Positions 1 through 6,071 of a stretch of 6,071 nucleotides of DNA are shown in pieces. This DNA comes from Bacteroidota bacterium (GTDB lineage Bacteria; Bacteroidota; Bacteroidia; Flavobacteriales; Flavobacteriaceae): contig JAJRSY010000311.1 in assembly GCA_024278565.1 (NCBI GenBank), positions 1 through 6,071 of the forward strand, given 5' to 3'. The notes below the pieces were generated by a model. The model saw only the letters and a program-made list of their open reading frames with translations, ran no database searches and was not told the origin of the DNA. How positions within the stretch are numbered: the first letter of the stretch is position 1; each line of letters opens with the position of its first letter. A program made the position numbers and the translations under genes.

Positions 1-1
1 G

Positions 2-130
2 AACTGGTTCATGGTACTGGAACGCATAAAGAACGACGGCCAACGGCTCAAGGCCTTCGCATATTATGCCTTCGCCGGACAGTCCGCATGGGAGATATGG
101 CGAACCGGTTCTAATTCAGTCATATTATAG
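2..130 (+). CDS. C-terminal end of an unrecognised protein (5' end outside window)
   Basis: The second forward frame is open from the window edge for 42 codons and stops at TAG 128-130. The peptide is rich in aromatic and charged residues: it begins NWFMVLERIKND, continues with a QRLKAFAYYAFAG stretch, and ends near EIWRTGSNSVIL. That composition looks like real protein, but I do not recognise the family and assign no function. The DNA of 1..110 is 60/110 G+C, clearly higher than the gene next to it. The stop overlaps the stop of the convergent minus-strand gene (125-127) by a few bases, so the last codons of each gene lie on opposite strands of the same DNA. An opposite-strand frame is also open here but has no start codon, which favours the plus-strand reading. 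The short length keeps confidence low. Confidence 0.4.
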   Translation, partial: NWFMVLERIKNDGQRLKAFAYYAFAGQSAWEIWRTGSNSVIL

Positions 131-517
131 AATATAGCCATAATTTTTTATCATGTTGGCCCGTTCACAGGTCAACCGGCGGTTTTTTTTATCTTCTTTA
201 GATATTTTTGGGCTTCCGTTGAGCAAGAATTTACATTCTCCTTGGTTCAAGGTCTGTTCGATGATAATACGATCTCTTGTTGAGGTTAGATGAAAATATT
301 GTTTGAGAAGGTCTATGGTGATATCACTAACCCTTTCTTTTCCGTCAGGGGTATTCATGGTAATTGACAATCTTCCTTTAAAAGATGACCATGAACCATT
401 GGGGTCGTGATATTCTATTGCTTTTTGCAACAGTTGATTTCCGGTCAAGTCTTGACCAAAAGCTGTATTAATAAACAGTAATGTTGCGAACAAAAGAAAG
501 CACCTTAGCATCATCAT
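125..517 (-). CDS. Secreted DUF6503-like protein, probably truncated at the C terminus
   Basis: This is a 130-residue protein. Residues 1-22 form a signal peptide (MMMLRCF, then a hydrophobic LLFATLLFINTAF core, with likely cleavage before Q22), so it is exported to the periplasm or outer membrane. The mature part contains YHDPNGSW, an ITMNTPDGK strand, a YFHLTSTRD segment and a CERANMIKNY block. From memory these match the N-terminal half of the flavobacterial DUF6503 family (function unknown, usually about 230-260 residues). Here the protein ends eight residues after CERANM, where relatives continue, and no continuation is visible in any frame down to base 1. I infer a 3' truncation by rearrangement. 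Three consecutive ATGs (517, 514, 511) are possible starts. The gene lies 41 nt after the phosphate transporter on the same strand, but a terminator-like hairpin covers its start. It may be a remnant rather than a working gene. Confidence 0.68.
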   Translation of the reverse strand: MMMLRCFLLFATLLFINTAFGQDLTGNQLLQKAIEYHDPNGSWSSFKGRLSITMNTPDGKERVSDITIDLLKQYFHLTSTRDRIIIEQTLNQGECKFLLNGSPKISKEDKKNRRLTCERANMIKNYGYIL

Positions 518-537
518 AAATTATGATACTAAGGTGC
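489..537 (-). terminator. Intrinsic terminator or attenuator hairpin over the start of the DUF6503-like gene
   Basis: Read on the minus strand, GCACCUUAG (537-529) pairs perfectly with CUAAGGUGC (508-500). The helix continues through one U-G wobble (528/509) and five more pairs, AUCAU with AUGAU (527-523/514-510). That gives about 15 bp closed by an 8-nt loop (522-515). The 3' arm is followed directly by UUUCUUUUGUU (499-489), the usual layout of an intrinsic terminator. On the plus strand the wobble becomes an A-C mismatch and no U-tract follows, so the structure is oriented for minus-strand transcription. It begins 21 nt beyond the PiT stop codon. Its loop and 3' arm contain the three start ATGs of the next gene, so it may both end the porin-PiT message and limit expression of that gene. 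Confidence 0.72.
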
Positions 538-558
538 CTAATATTCATAGATCAACAA

Positions 559-2862
559 CTATTTTTCTTCAGGTTGCTCTACTGTTGCCGGCAAAACAGA
601 ACTATCATGCTCGTTATAGTATTGTTGCAACAGGTTCATTGTTGCGGTCATTAGATCTTTTGTTTCCAACAGCAATGAAAAGTACAATGCGGTGTTCTTC
701 GGACTCGATTCTTCGGTTCGTGTTCGAGCTATTTGCTTTTGAATTCTTTCAGAGACCAGATCGAACAGTTCTTGTTTTTTGTTCAATATGACCCCGATCT
801 GCTCAAAAGAACGTTCTTTAAAAGCATTTTGGGTTTCGTTAAATATCTCTTCGAGTTTTAGTTCAATCTCTTTAAGCTCTTTTATTTGGTTGTATTTGAG
901 CTTTTTGTGGTTGTTGTTAACATGTTTATGGCTTACTTTGCCAATATATTCCAATGATTGGGCAATATCGGTCAGATAGCCAAGTGCATTAATATAGAAA
1001 CTACTTGCAGCTACACTGTTTTCATCTAGATTTTTAATAAAATAGAAAATATGATCGCGCATATCATCTATTTCAGTTGAGAGTTTCACCCCCTGTTTCT
1101 TATTCTTTCTCAGTAAATCCAAATCCTGTTGTGCAAGACCGTTAATGGAATTGGCGTATATTTTATTGGTTCTTTTCAGTACGTTTGAGATGTTGTTGGC
1201 GCTTTCTTCAATAACCCCTTGTATTGAACTGCTTTCTGATCTGCTCAATGTATCTTCTTCCTGAATTTTTTTCGATTTTTTGTTATAGGAAATATAGTTT
1301 CTCGCCAAAAGTAATATGGTAGCAAACAACAATACTGCGATTGCCGCACCTTTACCAAAGCTAATCAGGGTCAAAACAACTCCTGAGGCGACGAAGGCAA
1401 TAAGTGCCGTACCGAACCAACCACCGATTACATTGAGTACGCCGGCCACCCTATACACCGCACTTTCTGCCCCCCAGGCCCTATCGGCCAAAGAAGTGCC
1501 CATGGCCACCATAAAGGTTACGTAGGTGGTTGACAGGGGCAGTTTATAAGATGTGGCAATTGATATCAAGATACCTGCCACCATAAGATTTACCGCGGCC
1601 CTGACCATATCAAAGGCTGGCATTTCATAAACTTTGTCCCTAGGCAGTGAAATTATCGGTTTTGTGAACTGTTCTTCTATTTTTTTATTGACGGAATTTG
1701 GTAGGATCGAAGAAGTAACGTTCGATACTCCAATAGCAAACCTAACTATACTTCTTGAAAGAAAATTTGGTTGAAAACGTTCTTTGGTCTCTCCTTGACT
1801 TGCAAGATCTAGAGAGGTTTTCACAACGGCTTTGGCTTTGCTTGAAAACCACAGGGTAAGAACCATGATAATTCCGGCTATAAACAAAAGTAAATTTGGG
1901 GTAGGTACTTTTTTTGATAATATATCCATACTGAACTCGGTTGCTGCCACCCCTGATGCCGACCAAGCTTCATATGACTGCCACGCGGCAATGGGAACCC
2001 CGATAAAGTTCACCAGATCGTTGCCCGCAAAGGCAAGTGCTAGGGCAAATGTACCTACGCCGATTATTAATTTGTAAATGTTGACTTTGGCAAAATTTAT
2101 CAAGAGGTATGATAGCAACGACCAAACCACAAAATTTACGGCAACTATTGAGATCCATTTTGTTTCCAAGAAATCCTTTATGGTAACCCCGCCGATAAGA
2201 TCAAAGCTCTCTTTGGCGTATGCAGTTCCTTTAATGCCCTTCATCAATATAAAATACGTGATGGCAGAAAGTGCGACCCCGCCGAAAAGTGCAGCTGCCC
2301 ATTTTGATTTTTTCTCAAAATCATACGACAAGAGCAATCTTGAGATCCATTGTACAAACGCACCTATTGAAAAGGCGACCACCACCGACAATAATATTCC
2401 GACAATAATATCGGTCGCTTTTTCAGTATTGATATAGTTGACCACATCAGAAAAATTCCCGTTGTCGGCAGCGATCTTTATCAAAGCCATGGCAACGGCA
2501 GCACCCAAAAGTTCAAACACTATTGATACCGTTGTAGAGGTCGGCATTCCCAAAGTGTTGAAAAAATCAAGCAACAGTATATCGGTGATCATTACCGCCA
2601 TGAAGATGAACATGATCTCGGCAAAGTAGAATTCGCCAGGGTTGAAGATTCCCTTTCGGGCCACCTCCATCATACCGCTTGAAAAAACAGCACCTGCTGC
2701 GATACCCAAACTGGCCACGATCATTATCGTTCGAAACGAAATGGCCTTGGAGCCAATGGCCGAGTTTAAAAAGTTAACGGCATCGTTACTAACGCCCACC
2801 ACTAAATCCGCAACTGCCAAGACGGCCAGCGCAATTACCATTATCAAGTATATATTGTCCAT
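559..2862 (-). CDS. PiT-family inorganic phosphate transporter with C-terminal PhoU-like domain
   Basis: An inner-membrane permease of the PiT (PF01384) family, expected to import phosphate, probably as a metal-phosphate complex driven by an ion gradient. From ATG 2862 it has 767 residues. The N-terminal half carries the PiT signature VGVSNDAVNFLN at about 22-33, and the inverted repeat carries FAGNDLVNFIG at about 278-288. Paired PTSTTVS (about 107) and LPLSTTYVTF (about 441) segments are also typical. Roughly 11-12 hydrophobic segments span residues 3-521. From about 535 the chain is soluble, charged and helical, resembling PhoU/DUF47 helical bundles. This makes it far longer than simple PiT proteins but normal in length for Bacteroidota members. 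An in-frame TTG at 2871 would add three residues; I chose ATG because relatives begin M-x-NIY. No Shine-Dalgarno is visible. It lies 59 nt downstream of the porin, probably co-transcribed. Confidence 0.93.
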   Translation of the reverse strand: MDNIYLIMVIALAVLAVADLVVGVSNDAVNFLNSAIGSKAISFRTIMIVASLGIAAGAVFSSGMMEVARKGIFNPGEFYFAEIMFIFMAVMITDILLLDFFNTLGMPTSTTVSIVFELLGAAVAMALIKIAADNGNFSDVVNYINTEKATDIIVGILLSVVVAFSIGAFVQWISRLLLSYDFEKKSKWAAALFGGVALSAITYFILMKGIKGTAYAKESFDLIGGVTIKDFLETKWISIVAVNFVVWSLLSYLLINFAKVNIYKLIIGVGTFALALAFAGNDLVNFIGVPIAAWQSYEAWSASGVAATEFSMDILSKKVPTPNLLLFIAGIIMVLTLWFSSKAKAVVKTSLDLASQGETKERFQPNFLSRSIVRFAIGVSNVTSSILPNSVNKKIEEQFTKPIISLPRDKVYEMPAFDMVRAAVNLMVAGILISIATSYKLPLSTTYVTFMVAMGTSLADRAWGAESAVYRVAGVLNVIGGWFGTALIAFVASGVVLTLISFGKGAAIAVLLFATILLLARNYISYNKKSKKIQEEDTLSRSESSSIQGVIEESANNISNVLKRTNKIYANSINGLAQQDLDLLRKNKKQGVKLSTEIDDMRDHIFYFIKNLDENSVAASSFYINALGYLTDIAQSLEYIGKVSHKHVNNNHKKLKYNQIKELKEIELKLEEIFNETQNAFKERSFEQIGVILNKKQELFDLVSERIQKQIARTRTEESSPKNTALYFSLLLETKDLMTATMNLLQQYYNEHDSSVLPATVEQPEEK

Positions 2863-2921
2863 AGTTTGCAAATATCAAATGTAAGTTGGTGTACGGTGTT
2901 ATCTAAAGGTTATTTTTTGTT

Positions 2922-4130
2922 TTAGAAATGAACATCCAATTGTAATCGATACATTAATCGATTTGTTCCATTAGTGACAGAAAGATAGCTCAGATCTGTT
3001 TGGACCTTTAACTTATGGCCCACTATATATTTTGAAAGCCCTAGGGTGTACTGGTTTTCCGGGTTTTCACCTGTAATACCTTCATTGAGTTTAATCGCTG
3101 TATACCTTCCTGAAACCTCCCAATCGGTATTGAACAGGTATCCAGCTTGTAGGTTTAAACCATTTCCTACCTGAACGATGTTACCTGTTTCGGTAGTACC
3201 GTCTGAATTTTTGGCAATGGCATCTTTGGCGTCTCTATTGGCATATTCCCCCATAAAAGAAAAACCATTGTACTTGAACATTATATCCAAAAAGAAGGTA
3301 TTGATGTCGGTTTCATAAAACCCAACATCATTGATCATATAAGAGCCCATATTGCTCCTGTTCCTTACGGCATTCTTGTTCATATCATAGGTTGCCGCAA
3401 GCATTAGCCTGGGCTTAACCTCACGCTCAAGGTCACTTGCGCTATACTCTCCCTTGCTTATGAACTTCCCGAAAGGAAGGAGTTCCAATCGGGCGGTATA
3501 TTGGTGGCCACCCAGATTCCCTGTGGTTATGTTCCTGCCCTCCCCTTGTGAAATGGCCAGTTTTTCACGAATTAAAAAATTATCCGATAGGTTAAAATGA
3601 TGTCTTATTTGAATGCCCATATCACGATCTATATTGAATCTGTTGTTAAGTAGGGAACGATCTACCTGTTGTAGGTTTCCCGAAGAGATAACACGTTCTA
3701 TATTGCCGGGCAGTTTCGTTTGGCCTACCCACAGTTCAAAGTTTTGGTAAAAATTCCACATCACTACGGCATCCAGAATATATCTTGGGGCATTGCCGGT
3801 GAATTCGGAAGCCCCGGAAATATCCCTATTGGTCAAGCCCAGTTCCATTTTGTATTTAAGTTTTGGCGAATAGGCAAAACCATCGAATTTTAACCGTGCA
3901 CGGCGAACCAATGCATTTTGTTCTGGGTTTACAAGTCCGCCATCAGATCCTTCTTCCCAATCGGCTATGCTCAAAAATTGCATGCGGGTGGCTATCTTCA
4001 TGGTCCAAGTACTGTCCTGGCCCACAAGGTTAAAAAGGCCTTTTCCGAATTTTGGGGCATTCGTTTCTTGTGAAAATGATAGAAAGGAAACAGATAGGAA
4101 CAATCCAAGAGAAAGGATTTTGGATTTCAT
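2922..4130 (-). CDS. Outer-membrane porin of the OprO/OprP (phosphate-selective, Porin_O_P) family
   Basis: A 402-residue beta-barrel porin expected to pass phosphate or polyphosphate across the outer membrane (family PF07396). A signal peptide occupies residues 1-20 (MKSKILSLGLFLSVSFLSFS), with likely cleavage before Q21. Family-like features are the early strand KIATRMQF, the block ALVRRARLKFDGFAYSP with its basic cluster, later alternating amphipathic strands such as YTARLELLPFG and FSFMGEYANRD, and a C-terminal YRLQLDVHF ending in phenylalanine, as BAM substrates do. A longer reading from TTG 4172 would put 14 polar residues before the signal peptide, so I chose ATG 4130. It is the first gene of the minus-strand unit, followed after 59 nt by the PiT transporter, which supports a phosphate role. 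Pho-box-like repeats lie upstream at 4171-4200. Actual substrate specificity cannot be read from sequence; some family members pass other anions. Confidence 0.88.
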   Translation of the reverse strand: MKSKILSLGLFLSVSFLSFSQETNAPKFGKGLFNLVGQDSTWTMKIATRMQFLSIADWEEGSDGGLVNPEQNALVRRARLKFDGFAYSPKLKYKMELGLTNRDISGASEFTGNAPRYILDAVVMWNFYQNFELWVGQTKLPGNIERVISSGNLQQVDRSLLNNRFNIDRDMGIQIRHHFNLSDNFLIREKLAISQGEGRNITTGNLGGHQYTARLELLPFGKFISKGEYSASDLEREVKPRLMLAATYDMNKNAVRNRSNMGSYMINDVGFYETDINTFFLDIMFKYNGFSFMGEYANRDAKDAIAKNSDGTTETGNIVQVGNGLNLQAGYLFNTDWEVSGRYTAIKLNEGITGENPENQYTLGLSKYIVGHKLKVQTDLSYLSVTNGTNRLMYRLQLDVHF

Positions 4131-4170
4131 ACAGGTAATTTGGTTTTTGTCACTGCAAATAACCAATAAC

Positions 4171-4200
4171 AATGTTAAGTTAATGTTTCGATAATGTTAA
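4171..4200 (-). promoter_or_regulatory. Pho-box-like triple direct repeat upstream of the porin-PiT operon
   Basis: On the minus strand three 8-mers follow one another with starts exactly 11 bp apart: TTAACATT (4200-4193), GAAACATT (4189-4182) and TTAACATT (4178-4171), separated by 3-bp spacers. The 11-bp period places repeats on one face of the helix. It matches the known layout of PhoB/PhoP operators; the Bacillus PhoP box is a TTAACA-type hexamer repeated every 11 bp. A further TTAACA lies at 4228-4223, out of register. About 7 bp downstream is GTTATTTG (4163-4156), a weak -7 candidate because it ends in TTTG but lacks the TAnn spacing. No TTG -33 element is evident, which fits an activator-dependent promoter. 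The last repeat is 40 nt from ATG 4130. Binding by a PhoB-like regulator is inferred. Confidence 0.5.
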
Positions 4201-4332
4201 TTTTTGAAAATTACTGGTTCAATGTTAAAATGGATGCCTAGATGTTATCATCTTAAAAATAATTTAGAGAGAAAATTTCCAAGAATCGGGTGCTTTCAAA
4301 AAACAGTATCTTGCAGCCCATAAACAACTACT

Positions 4333-5676
4333 ATGAACTGGGAAAAACTGCTCTCTCTTAAACGCCATGGCGATACCCACAAAAGACTCCGAAAAGAGCA
4401 AGATGAGACCCGTTTGGGGTTTGAGGTCGATTATGACCGGGTCATATTTTCTTCGGCCTTTCGCAGTTTGCAAGACAAGACGCAAGTGATACCACTTTCA
4501 AAGACCGATTTTGTTCATACCCGTTTAACACACAGTTTAGAAGTTTCAGTGGTAGGTAGAAGTTTGGGCAGGATCGCAGGTCGGCATATTTTAGAAAAAC
4601 ACCCCTACCTGCAAGAAGTACACGGCTATAAATTCAATGATTTTGGCGCTATCGTGGCCGCCGCAGCCTTATCACATGACATTGGCAACCCACCCTTTGG
4701 CCATAGTGGCGAAAAGGCAATAGGGGAATTTTTTAAGAGCGGAGAAGGAAAAAAACACCAATCAGTCTTATCTAAAAAAGAATACCAAGATATTATTGAT
4801 TTTGAGGGCAATGCCAATGGTTTCAAGCTGTTGACCGAAACACGGGAAGGTGTTGATGGGGGTCTCCGTTTGAGTTATGCCACTTTGGGAGCCTTTATGA
4901 AATACCCGAAAGAATCGCTACCAAAAAAACCGACAAAACATATCGCCGATAAGAAATTCGGTTTTTTTCAATCTGAGAAAAACACGTTTCAAGATGTTGC
5001 CAATGAATTGGGGTTGATACAGACTAGAAAGGGTGACGCTATTAGTTTTTCAAGACACCCATTGACTTTTTTGGTAGAAGCCGCCGATGATATTTGTTAT
5101 ACTATCATAGATTTTGAAGATGGAATCAATTTAGGTCTGATTTCAGAAGATTATGCCTTGGAGTATCTTATAAAATTGGTAAAGGACAGCATCAATACCA
5201 AAAAGTACAATACCCTCAAATATAGAGAGGATCGATTGGGTTACCTACGGGCATTGGCGATAAATACACTGATCAGCGATGCCATCGAAGTTTTTATTGA
5301 AAATGAAAAGGCTATTTTAGAAGGTACGTTTGAGGTTTCTTTGCTCGATAAGAGCAAATATTCGGCCCAAATAACCGATATTATTTCATTGAGCGTTGAA
5401 AAGATATACCGATCACAGGAGGTAGTGGGGAAAGAGATTGCCGGCTATAAGATCATCTCTGATATTCTAGAAGTGTATACTAGGGCTTTGGTTCATGAGA
5501 AAGAAGGTAGCGCCACTAATTATGACAAGTTGATGCTACAGACGCTACCAGAATTTTATCAGCGAACGGATATTTCACTTTATAATATTCTATTGAACGC
5601 CTGTTGCTATGTTGCTAGCCTTTCAGATAGTATGGCGGTGCATATTCATTATAAGATTATGGGAAAATTGTTGTAG
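4333..5676 (+). CDS. dgt: Deoxyguanosinetriphosphate triphosphohydrolase (HD-domain dGTPase)
   Basis: A cytoplasmic enzyme hydrolysing dGTP (and possibly other dNTPs) to the deoxynucleoside and tripolyphosphate, affecting dNTP pools. It has 447 residues, a usual length for the family. Visible landmarks are FRSLQDKTQV at about 43-52, HTRLTHSLEV at 62-71 with metal-ligand candidate H67, the HD pair H115-D116 inside AALSHDIGNPPFGHSGE, H124 just after it, EGNANGFKLLT at 158-168, EAADDICYTIIDFEDGI at 249-265 with ligand candidate D252 or D253, and SLSDSMA near the C terminus. All expected HD-superfamily metal residues appear present, so it is probably active. ATG 4333 gives the natural N terminus MNWEKLLS; no Shine-Dalgarno is seen, as is common in this phylum. 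It is transcribed away from the phosphate operon across a 202-bp gap. TATCTTGC (4307-4314) is a possible weak -7 element, but no matching TTG was found. Confidence 0.95.
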   Translation: MNWEKLLSLKRHGDTHKRLRKEQDETRLGFEVDYDRVIFSSAFRSLQDKTQVIPLSKTDFVHTRLTHSLEVSVVGRSLGRIAGRHILEKHPYLQEVHGYKFNDFGAIVAAAALSHDIGNPPFGHSGEKAIGEFFKSGEGKKHQSVLSKKEYQDIIDFEGNANGFKLLTETREGVDGGLRLSYATLGAFMKYPKESLPKKPTKHIADKKFGFFQSEKNTFQDVANELGLIQTRKGDAISFSRHPLTFLVEAADDICYTIIDFEDGINLGLISEDYALEYLIKLVKDSINTKKYNTLKYREDRLGYLRALAINTLISDAIEVFIENEKAILEGTFEVSLLDKSKYSAQITDIISLSVEKIYRSQEVVGKEIAGYKIISDILEVYTRALVHEKEGSATNYDKLMLQTLPEFYQRTDISLYNILLNACCYVASLSDSMAVHIHYKIMGKLL

Positions 5677-5742
5677 GCGAACAGGTCTGTGTAAGAAAAT
5701 CATGCTTTTTGCCGCAGCAGGTTAAAAATTAAAGTATTGTTA

Positions 5743-5774
5743 AATTTGTACTCTAATTTGTACTCTAATTTGTA
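5743..5774 (+). repeat. 12-bp tandem repeat (about 2.7 copies) in the dgt-lipoprotein gap
   Basis: The unit AATTTGTACTCT occurs perfectly at 5743-5754 and 5755-5766, followed by a partial AATTTGTA at 5767-5774. Each unit carries a TTTG, the core of both the -33 and -7 elements in Bacteroidota promoters. The first unit's left boundary creates a perfect -7 match, TAAATTTG (5741-5748). The last unit supplies the TTG used in the promoter proposed downstream. Gain or loss of one unit would leave the nearest spacing intact but change what lies upstream. Confidence 0.85.
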
Positions 5775-5800
5775 GGAATACCATTTTGGTGTTATCTTGG
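5769..5800 (+). promoter_or_regulatory. Candidate Bacteroidota-type promoter for the lipoprotein gene
   Basis: TTTG at 5769-5772 (in the last tandem unit) is followed after 20 bp by TATCTTGG (5793-5800), which matches the -7 consensus TAnnTTTG at all but one of its fixed positions. Transcription would start near 5807, leaving a leader of about 30 nt before ATG 5838. An alternative is the perfect -7 TAAATTTG at 5741-5748, but no TTG lies at the proper distance upstream of it. An inverted repeat (5784-5793 with 5826-5835, 9 of 10 paired) brackets this region and could be an operator or chance. Confidence 0.4.
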
Positions 5801-5837
5801 GGCAACATAATTGATACCAATCAAAAACACCAAGAAA

Positions 5838-6071
5838 ATGAAAAGCACATTGAAAGGTTTTAAGCTTATGGGTTCGGCACTGCTGCTATTGGCCGTGTCA
5901 GCCTGTCAAAAAGAAGAAGTTCTGGTTCAGGAGCCACAAGCAGAGGCCGCCGTTGAAGAACAAGCTTCGCAGCCCAATGAAATGGAACTTGGCGAACAGT
6001 TGAAAAACCCCTACTCGGTAGCGAACATGCAAAAAGCCCTGTTGAGCCTTCAAAAAAGCAAGAAGCACGGC
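5838..6071 (+). CDS. Predicted lipoprotein, N-terminal part only (runs off the window)
   Basis: The first 78 codons are in the window and the frame remains open at base 6071. Residues 1-22 form a type II signal sequence with a basic start (MKSTLKGFK), a hydrophobic core (LLLLAVSA) and lipobox V20-S21-A22-C23, so C23 should be lipidated and the protein anchored in a membrane. The next 25 or so residues (KEEVLVQEPQAEAAVEEQ and on) are an acidic, Glu/Gln/Ala-rich linker, probably a flexible tether. After it comes LGEQLKNPYSVANMQKALLSLQ; a similar NPYS-x-x-NM-x-x-AL segment, as I recall, opens several large flavobacterial surface proteins, but I cannot name the family. ATG 5838 sits just after an A-rich stretch (CAAGAAA), which favours this start; there is no clear Shine-Dalgarno. 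It follows dgt by 161 nt and seems to have its own promoter, so is probably a separate transcript. Confidence 0.8.
   Translation, partial: MKSTLKGFKLMGSALLLLAVSACQKEEVLVQEPQAEAAVEEQASQPNEMELGEQLKNPYSVANMQKALLSLQKSKKHG

Noticed and set aside
1..111. Two near-identical 10-mers, GAACTGGTTC (1-10) and GAACCGGTTC (102-111, perfect palindrome)
   Set aside because: Too short to argue for element ends, the first copy sits exactly at the window edge, and both lie in an open coding frame.
174..190. AACC-GGC-GGTT followed by eight T on the plus strand, a possible terminator for the left-edge gene
   Set aside because: The stem is only 4 bp and the T-run is explained by lysine codons of the minus-strand gene.
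1742..2158. Minus-strand open frames inside the PiT gene
   Set aside because: They are out of frame with a fully convincing coding region and have no recognisable features.
2863..2871. In-frame TTG start three codons upstream of the PiT ATG
   Set aside because: The added residues have no support, and relatives start at M-x-NIY, so ATG 2862 was preferred.
534..2884. Several plus-strand open frames opposite the PiT gene (534-791, 779-979, 1316-1525, 1832-2077, 2078-2437, 2438-2629, 2642-2884)
   Set aside because: All lie antisense to a convincing transporter gene and their proteins show no coherent motif; they are shadow frames.
4131..4172. Longer porin reading from TTG 4172
   Set aside because: It would place 14 polar residues ahead of a complete signal peptide starting at ATG 4130, and would put the start codon inside the Pho-box-like repeats.
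4203..4233. TTTG (4203-4206) with TAAAATGG (4226-4233) as a plus-strand promoter for dgt
   Set aside because: The spacing is good (19 bp), but the -7 candidate matches only four of six fixed positions and AT-rich DNA gives such hits easily.
5677..5740. Terminator after dgt, e.g. TGCT (5703-5706) with AGCA (5716-5719)
   Set aside because: The stem is only 4 bp and no T-tract follows; no convincing terminator was found.

Overview
The window looks like ordinary chromosome from a marine-type member of the Flavobacteriaceae (Bacteroidota). Supporting signs are an OprO/P-type phosphate porin next to a large PiT transporter with a PhoU-like tail, a DUF6503-type secreted protein, promoter elements resembling the Bacteroidota -33 TTG / -7 TAnnTTTG pattern, and start codons without recognisable Shine-Dalgarno sequences. 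The genus cannot be named from this sequence alone.

Layout. (1) At the left edge, 2..130 (+) is the last 42 codons of an unrecognised gene in GC-richer DNA. Its stop codon overlaps the 3' end of a convergent gene. (2) On the minus strand, 4130 down to 125, lies a probable phosphate-uptake transcription unit: outer-membrane porin (2922..4130), inner-membrane PiT phosphate transporter fused to a PhoU-like domain (559..2862), and a small secreted DUF6503-like protein (125..517) that appears to have lost its C-terminal half. A strong hairpin plus U-tract (489..537) lies over the start of the small gene, so it probably terminates or attenuates transcription after the transporter. (3) The 202-bp divergent intergenic region (4131..4332) carries three Pho-box-like repeats at exact 11-bp spacing upstream of the porin. 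(4) On the plus strand, 4333..5676 encodes an HD-family dGTP triphosphohydrolase. (5) The 161-bp gap that follows holds a 12-bp tandem repeat overlapping a candidate promoter. It leads into a lipoprotein gene (from 5838) cut off by the window edge.

How the genes fit together. The porin would carry phosphate or polyphosphate across the outer membrane and the PiT protein would carry phosphate across the inner membrane, with the PhoU-like tail as a possible regulatory module. The Pho-box-like repeats suggest control by phosphate starvation; this is inferred from repeat shape and spacing, not shown. No CRISPR array, tRNA, rRNA or intact mobile element was seen, and nothing here amounts to a clearly new system. 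The most interesting signals are regulatory (4171..4200, 489..537, 5743..5800) and the apparent break at the left edge.
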